This document shows, in pieces, positions 26,228-34,691 of a stretch of 52,318 nucleotides of DNA; position 1 is the stretch's first letter; every line of letters starts with the position of its first letter. The stretch covers positions 1 through 52,318 of the forward strand of contig NZ_LFLZ01000063.1 of assembly GCF_001189845.1 (NCBI RefSeq), read 5' to 3'. This DNA is from Bradyrhizobium tropiciagri (GTDB lineage Bacteria > Pseudomonadota > Alphaproteobacteria > Rhizobiales > Xanthobacteraceae). A program made the position numbers and the translations under genes. The notes under the pieces are model-generated. The model had not been told where the DNA came from. It searched no databases and was given only the letters and a program-made list of their open reading frames with translations.

Positions 26228-27358
26228 TCAAAGCCGCGCGAGCGCCGGCAAAATCCTGTAGCGCGCGATCTCGTGCGGATAGTCGCCGCGATTGGCGAGC
26301 AGCACGATGCCGAGCCTGCGCGCAGGCACCAGGCCGGTATAGGCGGAGGCGTTGTTGAGACCGCCCGGCTTGTCGATGACGGTGACGCCGTCGAGCCGCA
26401 CATGCTCCCATGCCATCGCCTGCCCGAACTTCGCATCGACACGAAAACTCTCGCGCATGGTCATCTGCAATGCCGCGCGCAATTCGGGATCGATCACTCC
26501 GCCGTCAAGACAGGCCCGCAGCAGGATGCCGAGATCGCGGGCCGAGGAGAACATCTGGCCGGTGCCCGGAAAATCGTAATAGCTCTGCTGATCGCCGATT
26601 GGGCCGATCGTCGCTCCGTCGTGGGAGTAACCCTGGACCATGCGCTGCATGATCTCCGGCATCATCGCCGCGCGATTGTCCTCGCCGCGATCCGCAACGA
26701 AGGTCGACGTCATGCCGAGCGGCTTGAGGATGCGGCTCTCGATCAACGTCGCGATCGGCATGCGATAGCGCCGCTCCAGCACCAGCTGCAGCAGCACGTA
26801 GCCGGCATGGCTGTAGACGCGTTGCTTGCCGGGCTCGACGTCCTCAGGCGGCGTCCACGCATTGAGCATCGCGATGAACTGGTCGCGGCTGAAGGTCTCG
26901 TTCGGCCACGGCGGATGATCGGTCGGCAGCAGCAGCCCGGACGTATGGTTGACCAGCTCGCCGACGGTGACGTGGCTGATATAGTCGCCGTGCAACTCGG
27001 GCAAAATCTTGCCGACCGGATCGTCCAATCGCAATTCGCCACGCTCCGTGCCAAGCGCGACCAGCGTCGCCTCGAACAGCTTGCGCAGCGAAGCGAGGTT
27101 GAACAGCGTGTCCGACGTGACCGGCTGCTTGGCCGCAGCGTCGGCGAAACCGTAATTGACGAAGGTGAGCCGGCCGCCGGCATACACCGCGGCGGCGAGG
27201 CCGCCCGGATCGGCTGCGGTCGCGGTCGGCGCGAGTTCCGACGTGACGATGTCCCTGATCAGCGCATCCATGTCGGAATCCGCACGCGCCCCCGCGAGCG
27301 CGCTAGCTGCGACGGCAAGCACGACGGCCGCGATCCGGACAGGGAGCCACTGTTTCAT
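26228..27358 (-). CDS. Exported serine hydrolase, class C beta-lactamase fold (AmpC-like)
   Basis: This 376-aa protein has a signal peptide (MKQWLPVRIAAVVLAVAASA...) and the three class C motifs in modified form. The nucleophile is in NLASLRKLF (SxxK). The YxN motif reads YSHAGY (Asn replaced by His), and DKPGGLNN stands at the KTG site. The general shape is close to AmpC, but the changed YSN argues for esterase or peptidase activity rather than proven beta-lactam hydrolysis. ATG 27358 begins the signal peptide; ATG 27406 is less likely. A gene-free stretch of 511 nt lies upstream. Confidence 0.84.
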   Translation of the reverse strand: MKQWLPVRIAAVVLAVAASALAGARADSDMDALIRDIVTSELAPTATAADPGGLAAAVYAGGRLTFVNYGFADAAAKQPVTSDTLFNLASLRKLFEATLVALGTERGELRLDDPVGKILPELHGDYISHVTVGELVNHTSGLLLPTDHPPWPNETFSRDQFIAMLNAWTPPEDVEPGKQRVYSHAGYVLLQLVLERRYRMPIATLIESRILKPLGMTSTFVADRGEDNRAAMMPEIMQRMVQGYSHDGATIGPIGDQQSYYDFPGTGQMFSSARDLGILLRACLDGGVIDPELRAALQMTMRESFRVDAKFGQAMAWEHVRLDGVTVIDKPGGLNNASAYTGLVPARRLGIVLLANRGDYPHEIARYRILPALARL

Positions 27359-27869
27359 CAAGAGCGAAATCAGGACGATGTTGCGATGTCTGATTTGTTC
27401 AGGCACCGCGAGATGGCGACATCGCGATCCTAGCGATGGAACCTAAGCGTCCGCGTTCACGATTGCGCGCACTTCACCGTTACCTGTCCCGGCTGGGAAG
27501 GGGCGGCCCGATCGCTGTTCCAGGGGTCACTACCGGAAACCGCGATCGCGACCGCCCTCCCACTCCAGCCACGGTGCGGGAACTGCAATGGAATTAAAAA
27601 AAGCGGGATCTTTAAAAATGCAGCGAAGGTGCTTGGACGGAACGGCAATACCGGCGTCTGCCGGGCGGACCACCGCTATGTCTGACTTCGTCACATTCCG
27701 CTCCCAACTGGGGACCGTTTCTTACTAGCGACAATTCGTCAATCAACGGTTGCATAGGCCGATGAGATTCGATTGACAAGACATGGCTGCCTGCGACGAA
27801 TTGTCCGGTTCAGGTTCCGAGTTCCAGGTTCCCGATGACGCATGCGTGACCGCATACACCGGGATGCCG
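27359..27869. other. Gene-free stretch of about 510 nt
   Basis: I find no supported gene here. It holds the leader of the AmpC-like gene (minus strand), a locally AT-rich island around 27590-27625, and a 34-nt motif (27727-27760) that recurs upstream of the spermidine-synthase-like gene. A small RNA starting near the motif and reading left is possible but not demonstrated. Confidence 0.5.
27727..27760 (-). promoter_or_regulatory. 34-nt motif, copy downstream of the spermidine-synthase-like gene
   Basis: It matches 30124-30157 at 26 of 34 positions without gaps, in the same orientation, including TCAATC and CGGTTGCA. Read on the minus strand it is GCAACCG...GATTGACG...GCTAGT. It could be a promoter or operator reading toward 27700 and below. 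Confidence 0.45.
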
Positions 27870-30092
27870 CTACTCCAGGCCGAGATAATAGCGCCACTCG
27901 GTTCCCATGTTGTCGTCGGTGACAAGAACCTGATCGGTGGTCCGCGACAGCAGCGTCGGACACTGCTCGATCATATCACCGTCGAGGCGGAACTCGTGCA
28001 TCAGCTCGTCGAGGAAATCACGATCGGACTTGTCGGCCGGATCGAACTGCCGCTTTCCGTCAATGGTGTAGGCCTCCAGGACCGCCCGCCAGCGTGCATA
28101 GTTCCAGTCGAGCGGCGCATTCGACGCCACCATGTGGTTGGTGAACCGCGCTCCATAGGGAAACGCGGTGCATGCCGTCTTCTGGATCCGTCGCGACGAG
28201 GTCGTGTTGTAGAACACGATGCCGCCGGGATTGAGATGGCCGCTGACCAGCTCGAGAAACTCGACCGAGAGCAGGTTGGTGGCATTGGCGCGGAAATTCC
28301 AGGTCGTGTTGGAGATGACCGCATCGAACTGCCGTCCCGGGTGGCGGCGCAACCAGCGGCGTCCGTCATCCGCGATGATGGTGACCTTGGGATTGTGCAG
28401 CAGCGATTGCACCTCGGGCCGCTCCGCAATCAGCTGGGTGTAGCCCGGATTGATCTCGACGATGGTGAGCGATTCTACCGCCGGATTGTTCGCGATGACC
28501 TGCGCCCACGACCCCGACGCAAGCCCGATCACCAGCACATCGCGCGGCGCCGGGTGAAACAGGCTGAGCGCATAGGCGCGGATGACGCCGTTGCGATCGG
28601 ATTTCAGGCTGGTGTTGAAGCGGCCGTCATACATGCCGTTGCCGTAGACGACGCCGTCGGCGTCGACGGTAATCACGCCGCTCCGGTTCTCGCCCACACG
28701 GACGAACGTCTGACCGGAATTCGTATGGGTCTGGAGGTTTTCGAACAGATGCCGCGACAGCGGCGGCGCGACGAGCATTCCGGCGCACAGAACAGCGACC
28801 GCGATCGCGGCCGCCCTCCTCCGCGCACCGGTCACGCTGGGGGACTTGTAGATCAAGAGCAACGAGCACAGGGTGCCGATCCCGAGCAGCAGCATGCTGA
28901 TCTGCTGCAGACCGAGGTAATTCGTCAGCACGAAGCCGGTGACGACTGCACCGATGGCGCATCCGGCAATGTTCGCGCTGTAGAGCAGCGCCGTCTGCAT
29001 GCCAGCTCGATCGTCGGCCGCGATGCCGAAATGCGACAGGAACGGCAGCAGCGCGCCCCACTGCCGCGCGATCAGATAGATCCCGGCGAGCACGATCAGG
29101 ATGAATCCGACACCCATTCCGGCGGACTGGTTCGCGAGCGGCAGAAAGGCCGCGCCCGCGGCATTGGCCCAGATCAGGCCCTTGGCAGCCTCACCCATCG
29201 CATCCGCAGGGGAAAGCCGCGCGCAGACCTGCGCCGTGTTGTACGCGCCGCCGGCAACGCCCGCCAGAAAGCCGCAGAGCACGAAGGCAAACGCCATCGA
29301 GCTCGATCCCGAGGCAAAGGACACCGTCCGAAACAGAAAGATCTCGTAGGACAGCGAGACAAAACCGCCGACTGCGGCAAGCAGCATCACGAACGGCATT
29401 GAGAGGATCGGCGGCGCAGCTCGCAGGCGCTGCGGAACGATGCTCGCGTCGTCCAGTTCCTTGCGCCGATAATGGGCGATGAACGCACCGGCAGCGACCG
29501 CGACATTGATCCCCGCCGCGATGATCACCGCCGCGTGCATCCCGAGATGGGGAAAGATGACGATGGCGCAAAGCAGGCAGGCGGCCGAGGCGCCCAATGT
29601 GTTGACGTAATAGAGAAGGCCGACCGAATGAGCCGTCTGTCCCGACGTTCGCACCAGGTGCGAAACCAGGATCGGCAGCGTCGCGCCCATCAGAAGCGTC
29701 GGGATCAGCACCAGCAGCAGATTGACGGCGCCGATGGCCGGCAACGACCATTCGAGCGCGAGGTCGCCGATCCATTCGAAAATCGCGAGCGAGACGACGC
29801 CGAACGCCGCGGTGAGCAGCTCGATGACACCGAGCAGCAGCAGAGGCTGCACAACTCGGCGTCGCGTGATCCATCCGCCGGCAAGGCTGCCGAGCCCCAG
29901 GCCGAGCATGAACGCGGTCACGACGATGGTGACGGATTCCGTATTGACCCCGAAGATGCGGAACAGGCTTCGCTGCCAGGTGAGCTGGTAGACGAGTGCG
30001 GGAATTCCGGAGAAGAAGAACAGGATCGGCAGGATCCGATGGCGCACGGCCGATGAGGCCGAACTCGCCGTCGACAGTTCAAGGGCAGTCAC
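27870..30092 (-). CDS. Membrane-fused spermidine-synthase-like protein
   Basis: This 740-aa protein has an N-terminal integral membrane domain with about 10-12 helices (to about residue 430) fused to a Rossmann methyltransferase/aminopropyltransferase domain. The SAM-type loop VLVIGLASGSWAQV and the acidic strand end VEIN are present. The segment that carries the catalytic Asp in spermidine synthases (DxxDP) reads ISNTTW, so ordinary putrescine aminopropylation is doubtful. GTG 30092 is the start, with GGGGGA 6 nt upstream. Such fusions are annotated as spermidine synthase without known substrate. It is monocistronic, with a repeated motif 32 nt upstream. Confidence 0.85.
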   Translation of the reverse strand: MTALELSTASSASSAVRHRILPILFFFSGIPALVYQLTWQRSLFRIFGVNTESVTIVVTAFMLGLGLGSLAGGWITRRRVVQPLLLLGVIELLTAAFGVVSLAIFEWIGDLALEWSLPAIGAVNLLLVLIPTLLMGATLPILVSHLVRTSGQTAHSVGLLYYVNTLGASAACLLCAIVIFPHLGMHAAVIIAAGINVAVAAGAFIAHYRRKELDDASIVPQRLRAAPPILSMPFVMLLAAVGGFVSLSYEIFLFRTVSFASGSSSMAFAFVLCGFLAGVAGGAYNTAQVCARLSPADAMGEAAKGLIWANAAGAAFLPLANQSAGMGVGFILIVLAGIYLIARQWGALLPFLSHFGIAADDRAGMQTALLYSANIAGCAIGAVVTGFVLTNYLGLQQISMLLLGIGTLCSLLLIYKSPSVTGARRRAAAIAVAVLCAGMLVAPPLSRHLFENLQTHTNSGQTFVRVGENRSGVITVDADGVVYGNGMYDGRFNTSLKSDRNGVIRAYALSLFHPAPRDVLVIGLASGSWAQVIANNPAVESLTIVEINPGYTQLIAERPEVQSLLHNPKVTIIADDGRRWLRRHPGRQFDAVISNTTWNFRANATNLLSVEFLELVSGHLNPGGIVFYNTTSSRRIQKTACTAFPYGARFTNHMVASNAPLDWNYARWRAVLEAYTIDGKRQFDPADKSDRDFLDELMHEFRLDGDMIEQCPTLLSRTTDQVLVTDDNMGTEWRYYLGLE

Positions 30093-30123
30093 GTTTATCC
30101 CCCAGTTTCGGGAGATTTCTCAT

Positions 30124-30157
30124 AGCAACAATAGGTCAATCGTCGGTTGCACTGGTC
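30124..30157 (-). promoter_or_regulatory. 34-nt motif, copy upstream of the spermidine-synthase-like gene
   Basis: This is the second copy of the motif at 27727-27760 (26/34 identical). It ends 32 nt before the GTG start of the downstream gene, a position expected for a promoter or operator. Confidence 0.5.
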
Positions 30158-30266
30158 CCTTGCATTCGAGCAACGGGACGAGGATTTCGGTCGAACGTCT
30201 CAAGACTGGCGCGTTTGGGTCGGAACGAGACACCATCGATTCAGCAAACGTTAACCAAGGCGGTGG

Positions 30267-30755
30267 CTATCCGGTCCGCGCCCGGACGATCGACCGCGGC
30301 AGCGAGGCCAACAGCAGCACGAGGCAGACGCAGAGCAGCACGATGTCCTTGAACAGGAACTCGCCGGCCAGGTTCCAGGCCATCGGGTCGGTCGACAGGC
30401 TCCATTTCACCACCCCGGGTGTCGTGAAGAAGAACGACCAGGTCACCGCAAAGGTGATCACGCCCATCAGCGCACCGATCGCCGACAGGATCGGGCTGAA
30501 GGCACCGGCGGCCAGCAGCACCGCGATGCCGAACTCGACGACGCCAAGCACATAGGCCTCGCCGCGGAGACCGAACACCGACAGCCACGAGACGAACGGG
30601 CTGTTGCTGATGAATTGCACGATACCCTGCGCGGATTGCAGCGTGAATTTCTGCATGCCGAACGACACGAAGATCACAACCATGACCCAGCGCAGGATCG
30701 CGAGCAGACGAAAGGACCCCTCGCCCCGTTCGGCGATGTTGAACGACAGATTCAT
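30267..30755 (-). CDS. DUF417-family membrane protein (YkgB/RclC-like)
   Basis: This 162-aa inner-membrane protein has four hydrophobic helices (about 17-36, 62-84, 87-110 and 135-155). LRWVMVVIFVSFGMQKFT and SNSPFVSW are typical of the DUF417 (YkgB/RclC) family. In E. coli RclC belongs to the reactive-chlorine response; no rclA, rclB or rclR neighbour is visible here, so that role is only a possibility. The start codon is ATG 30755. It stands apart from the binding-protein gene upstream by about 140 nt. Confidence 0.82.
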   Translation of the reverse strand: MNLSFNIAERGEGSFRLLAILRWVMVVIFVSFGMQKFTLQSAQGIVQFISNSPFVSWLSVFGLRGEAYVLGVVEFGIAVLLAAGAFSPILSAIGALMGVITFAVTWSFFFTTPGVVKWSLSTDPMAWNLAGEFLFKDIVLLCVCLVLLLASLPRSIVRARTG

Positions 30756-30896
30756 GCGGATGTTTCTTCCCTTGCTGCGATACCACGATCGGCCGCTGTT
30801 GCGGCGTTCGTGGCAGGACTACGCAGCGTGCCGCGCGCGTGTTACGCGCGGCACCCCACGACGCCCATCACAAGGATGTGCAGGCGACGTGATGGG

Positions 30897-32113
30897 TCAG
30901 GCCGCGGTGAGCAGCTCGCCGACCTTCTCATAGGCCTCGCCCTTGAACCGCATCAGCTGAAACTGCTTGATCGGCACATAGTCGCTCGGCGTGGTGTTGA
31001 GGGTGATGCCGGGAATCAGCAGCGGCGCGGCGAAGTTCTTCAGGTTGGTCGCCTGGTGCAGGATGTTGGCGCGCGTCAGCTGGTCGCCGCATTGGCTGAT
31101 GACGTGGGCCGCGGTTGCCGCGGCGGTGTAGCCGATGGCGTAGAGGTCGTCCGCGCGGTCGGCATTCGGGACGTAACGATCGAGGAACGCCATGTACTGC
31201 TTCATGTCCGGCGTCTCTGCCCAGAGCGGATTGCCGGGGTCCATCCGGGTCGCGAAGGCGAGAATGCCTGGGCAGTCTCGAAACCCGCGGGCTTCAGCGT
31301 TGCGCGTACCGAGGCATTGCCGGCGCCGAGAAACACCTGCGGCCGCCATTCGAGCGCGGCCATCTTGCGCAGCGCCTGGCTCGCCATCTTCGGGATGGTG
31401 ATGAGGAACACCACGTCGGCGCCGGACAATTTCATCTGGACGATCTGGGAATCGATGGTGGGACCGCCGACCGAATAGTTCAGCTCGGAGACGATCTGTG
31501 CGGTCTTCGCGCCCAATCCCGCCTTGAGGCCCGACAGCGTAGCCTTGCCGGCATCGTCGTTCTGATACAGCACGCCGATCTTCGCATCGGGCGTTGAGGC
31601 GGCGATGTAGCGGCCGACGACACCTCCTTCGATCTCGTAGGTCGATCCGCCGACCATGGTCCACGGATTGGTGGCCGGATCCGACAGCTTGCTGGCGGCC
31701 GCCGCCAGGAACAGTTGCGGGACCTTTCGCGCGTTCAAATATTTCTGCACGGCGATGTTGCCCGGCGTTCCCATCGCGCCGGCGATGAACAGCACCTCGT
31801 CGCCTTCGACCAGACGCCGCGCCGCTTCGACCGATTTCGGCGGGCTGTAGGCGTCGTCGTAGTTGATGAACTTGATCTTGCGGCCATTGATGCCGCCGGC
31901 GTCGTTCAGCATGCGGAAATAGGCATCCATCGCATTGGCGAGCACACCGAACGACGACACCGGGCCGCTGAGCGGTCCGAACTGCCCGATGCGGATTTCC
32001 TGATCGCTGGCGCCAGGATCATAGGAAGCGCCGGCAAATGCCTTGCCGCCAATCGACGCCGCGAGCGCGGCCGCCGTCGTCCCGAGCAGCGTTCGACGGC
32101 TGATCGTCATCAT
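30897..32113 (-). pseudogene. Liv-type ABC substrate-binding protein with one-base frameshift
   Basis: This is a periplasmic binding protein of the branched-chain-type family, about 405 aa if repaired. It has a Tat-like signal (SRRTLLGTTAAALAASIGG) and the typical start EIRIGQFGPLSGP. The first frame runs to LKPAGFETAQ and then into nonsense, stopping at 31202. The expected continuation GILAFATRMDPGNPLWAETP and the C-terminus to 30897 lie in another frame. One base is missing at 31266-31271 (CAGGC where CAGGGC is expected). GGAGG precedes ATG 32113. It is the last gene after the nitronate-monooxygenase-like gene and would serve the catabolic island's transporter. It is a true lesion or a sequencing error. 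Confidence 0.84.
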
Positions 32114-32139
32114 GGGTTTCCTCCGTTGGATTGGGCGCC

Positions 32140-33114
32140 TTATGCGGCGCCTCTTTCGAATGCCAATTGATATTGCGCGGCGATCTCGTCGACGATGGCG
32201 GCCGCTCCCGTCACCGCACGGACGCCGGAGACCGAATGCCCGGCGCTCCAGACCTCAATCCAGCGCCGTGGTCCTTCCGCGTCGCTCTTGCCGCCGAACC
32301 TTTCACGCGCACGTGCCTCCGACACGGACTCGTCGAGATTTGCGGGATCGAGGCCCGCGGCGACGATCGAGGGCCGCAGCATGCTGGCGCCGAGCCCGGT
32401 GAAGGCCTTCGTCAGCATGATGTCGTCGAGCGTGCTGTCGACCAGCATCCTCCGATAGGCATCGCTCGCCATGCTCTCGCGCGCCGCGATGAAGCGCGTG
32501 CCCATATAGGCAAGATCGCAGCCAAGCAGCCGCGCCGCGGCGAGCGCGGTGCCGTCGGTCACGCCGCCCGCGAGCACGACCGGACCGTCGAACATGGCGC
32601 GCACCGCGCGCACGAAGGCGAATGGATTGGCCCAGCCGGTCTGCCCGCCGGCCCCTGCGGTGAGCAGGATCAAACCATCGGCGCCCGCCTCGATCGCCTT
32701 CTCGGCATGCCGCAGCGAAGCGATATCCGCGAACACGAGGCAGCCGACATCATGCAGCGGCTGAACCGCCGCGGCCGGCGAACCGACGCTGGTGATGACC
32801 AACTCGACCTTGTGCCGGACGAGGCAGGCGAGATCATCCTTGAAGCGCGGCTGGCGGATGATGAGGTTCGGACAATGCGGTGCAGCCGGGCGGCCGAGCT
32901 CGGCGACGCCGCGCTCGATCTGGGTGAGCCAGGCATCGAGCTCTTCGACCGAGCGCGCGTTCGCGGTCGGAAACGCACCGATCGCGCCGGAACGGCAGAC
33001 CGCGGTGACGAGATCGACGCCGGATACACGCAGCATCGGCGCTGCGATCAGCGGCAGCCGAAGCCGCTGCGCGATCGCGGCCGGAAGCGCGCTCCGGCGG
33101 CTGGAGGCCTGCAT
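32140..33114 (-). CDS. Nitronate-monooxygenase-like FMN protein (2-nitropropane dioxygenase family)
   Basis: This 324-aa TIM-barrel flavoprotein has LPLIAAPMLRVSG at the N-terminus, the glycine-rich LLTAGAGGQTGW segment, and the phosphate-binding VVLAGGVTDG with ...YMGTRFIAA. The His of the AGGH motif, used as catalytic base in class I nitronate monooxygenases, is Gln here, so nitronate oxidation is uncertain. In an acyl-CoA operon an enoyl- or quinone-reducing role is as plausible. ATG 33114 follows the crotonase stop by two bases, which supports it over an upstream ATG inside the crotonase gene. Confidence 0.84.
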   Translation of the reverse strand: MQASSRRSALPAAIAQRLRLPLIAAPMLRVSGVDLVTAVCRSGAIGAFPTANARSVEELDAWLTQIERGVAELGRPAAPHCPNLIIRQPRFKDDLACLVRHKVELVITSVGSPAAAVQPLHDVGCLVFADIASLRHAEKAIEAGADGLILLTAGAGGQTGWANPFAFVRAVRAMFDGPVVLAGGVTDGTALAAARLLGCDLAYMGTRFIAARESMASDAYRRMLVDSTLDDIMLTKAFTGLGASMLRPSIVAAGLDPANLDESVSEARARERFGGKSDAEGPRRWIEVWSAGHSVSGVRAVTGAAAIVDEIAAQYQLAFERGAA

Positions 33115-33116
33115 GA

Positions 33117-33890
33117 TCAGCGCCCCTTCCACACCGGCTTGCGCTTCTCGGCGAACGCCTTCAGCCCCTCGACGCGGTCTTCGGAATTGAAGGCGCGTTC
33201 CGCAATCGGCGCCTGTGCGGTCCACCCCGCTTCGTCGGTCCAGTTCGCGGCCTGGAACACGATCTCCTTCGAGGCGGCCAGCGCCGTCGGGCCGTTGACC
33301 AGGATCTCGTTGCCGAAGGCAATCGCGGCGTCGAGCGCCTGCCCGGGTTCGACGAGCCGGTTCACGAGGCCAAGGCGCTCGAAATACTCCGCGCTCTTGA
33401 ACTGTCCGGTCAGCGCCAGCTCCATGGCGACGTGATAGGGAATCCGCTTCGGCAAGCGGAACAGGCCGCCACCGACGGCGACGACATTGTGCCGGACTTC
33501 CGGCAGGCCCATCTTGGCGTCGCGCGCGGCGACGATGAGATCGCAGGACAGGCAGAGCTCAAGCCCGCCGCCGACCGCATAGCCCTCGACTGCCGCGATC
33601 AGCGGCTTGCGCGGCGGCCGCCGAAACAATCCGAAGCCGCCGCGCTCGGTGACGCCGCGCTCGCCGCGCGCCACCGCCTTGAGATCGGCGCCGGCCGAGA
33701 AATTGCCGCCCGCACCAGTGATAACGCCGACGAACAGCGCGTCCTCCGCATCGAGCAGGTCCATCGCATTGGAGATGCCGCGCGCGAGCGCAAGGTTGCA
33801 CGCGTTACGCGCTTCGGGGCGATTCAGGGTAACGACGAGGATGTGGCCGCGCCGCTCGGTCAGAACGACCTGTTGGTTTTCAGTGGTCAT
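33117..33890 (-). CDS. Enoyl-CoA hydratase/isomerase family protein (crotonase)
   Basis: This 257-aa crotonase likely hydrates a 2-enoyl-CoA. The oxyanion-hole segments NFSAGADLKAV and AVGGGLELCLSCD are intact, and both catalytic glutamates have candidates (in GGGLEL and in MGLPEVRHN). The length is normal. It lies 9 nt after the SDR gene and 2 nt before the flavoprotein gene, within the tetR-ligase-SDR-crotonase-flavoprotein-SBP unit. This suggests ligase (activation), crotonase (hydration), then SDR (oxidation). The substrate is unknown. Confidence 0.9.
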   Translation of the reverse strand: MTTENQQVVLTERRGHILVVTLNRPEARNACNLALARGISNAMDLLDAEDALFVGVITGAGGNFSAGADLKAVARGERGVTERGGFGLFRRPPRKPLIAAVEGYAVGGGLELCLSCDLIVAARDAKMGLPEVRHNVVAVGGGLFRLPKRIPYHVAMELALTGQFKSAEYFERLGLVNRLVEPGQALDAAIAFGNEILVNGPTALAASKEIVFQAANWTDEAGWTAQAPIAERAFNSEDRVEGLKAFAEKRKPVWKGR

Positions 33891-33899
33891 CGCTGCGCC

Positions 33900-34691
33900 T
33901 CACAATGCGAAGGTAAAGCCGCCGTTGACCGGGTAGGTCTGGCCGGTGATCCACGCGCTCGCATCGGAGGCGAGGAACAACACCATGTTGGCGACGTCGG
34001 ACGGCAGGCCTGGACGACGGATGACGTATTTCTCCATCATCTTCTTCTGCATCTCGGGATTGGCCTTCAGCCGCGCCTCGATCGCAGGCGTCAGGGTCGC
34101 GGCAATCGCCACGCAATTCGCCGTGATGTTGTGACGGCCGAGCGATCGCGCGACGGCGCGGGTGAAGCCCGCGGCGCCCGCCTTTGCACCCGAATAGACC
34201 TCGAGGCCGGCTTCGCCGGCGCGGCCGGCATCGGAGATGATCGTGACGATGCGGCCGCCCTTGCGCTCGATCATCTGCGGAATGCAGGCCGAGGCGCAGT
34301 TGATGACGCCGTAGAGATTGACGCCGATGAAGCTGTTCCAGACCTCGGGGCCGGTCTCCCAGAACGGCTTGCGCGCATCGGGATCGGGCGTGGCGCCGGC
34401 ATTGCCGGCATTGTTGACGAGCACGTCGACCGGGCCGAAGGCCTGTTCGGCCTTGCCGATCATCGCCTTCACCGACGCGAGATCGGTGACGTCGGCCTGC
34501 GCCGCGATCGCCTTGCCGCCGGCGGCATTGATTTCGCGCGCGACCTGCTCGGCGCGTTCAAGGAAGTAATCGTTGACGACGATGCCGGCCGCGTTGTGCG
34601 CGGCGAAGTGCAGCGCGATTTGGCGCCCGACGCCCTGGCCCGCACCGGTGATCAGCGTCACCTTGCCGTTCAGATCGAGGATATCACTCAT
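33900..34691 (-). CDS. Short-chain dehydrogenase/reductase (SDR)
   Basis: This 263-aa classical SDR has the cofactor loop TGAGQGVG (about 16-23), NNAG at the strand 4 region, and the active-site YSGAKAG (YxxxK) with an upstream Ser in the IISDAG region. It probably oxidises a 3-hydroxyacyl-CoA or alcohol in the operon's pathway. Its ATG 34691 overlaps the stop of the CoA ligase (ATGA), so translation is coupled. NADP or NAD preference is not clear from the sequence. Confidence 0.9.
   Translation of the reverse strand: MSDILDLNGKVTLITGAGQGVGRQIALHFAAHNAAGIVVNDYFLERAEQVAREINAAGGKAIAAQADVTDLASVKAMIGKAEQAFGPVDVLVNNAGNAGATPDPDARKPFWETGPEVWNSFIGVNLYGVINCASACIPQMIERKGGRIVTIISDAGRAGEAGLEVYSGAKAGAAGFTRAVARSLGRHNITANCVAIAATLTPAIEARLKANPEMQKKMMEKYVIRRPGLPSDVANMVLFLASDASAWITGQTYPVNGGFTFAL

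Noticed and set aside
27457..27648. 63-codon minus-strand frame in the gene-free stretch
   Set aside because: No ribosome-binding site, no recognisable composition or domain, and it lies in a probable leader region.
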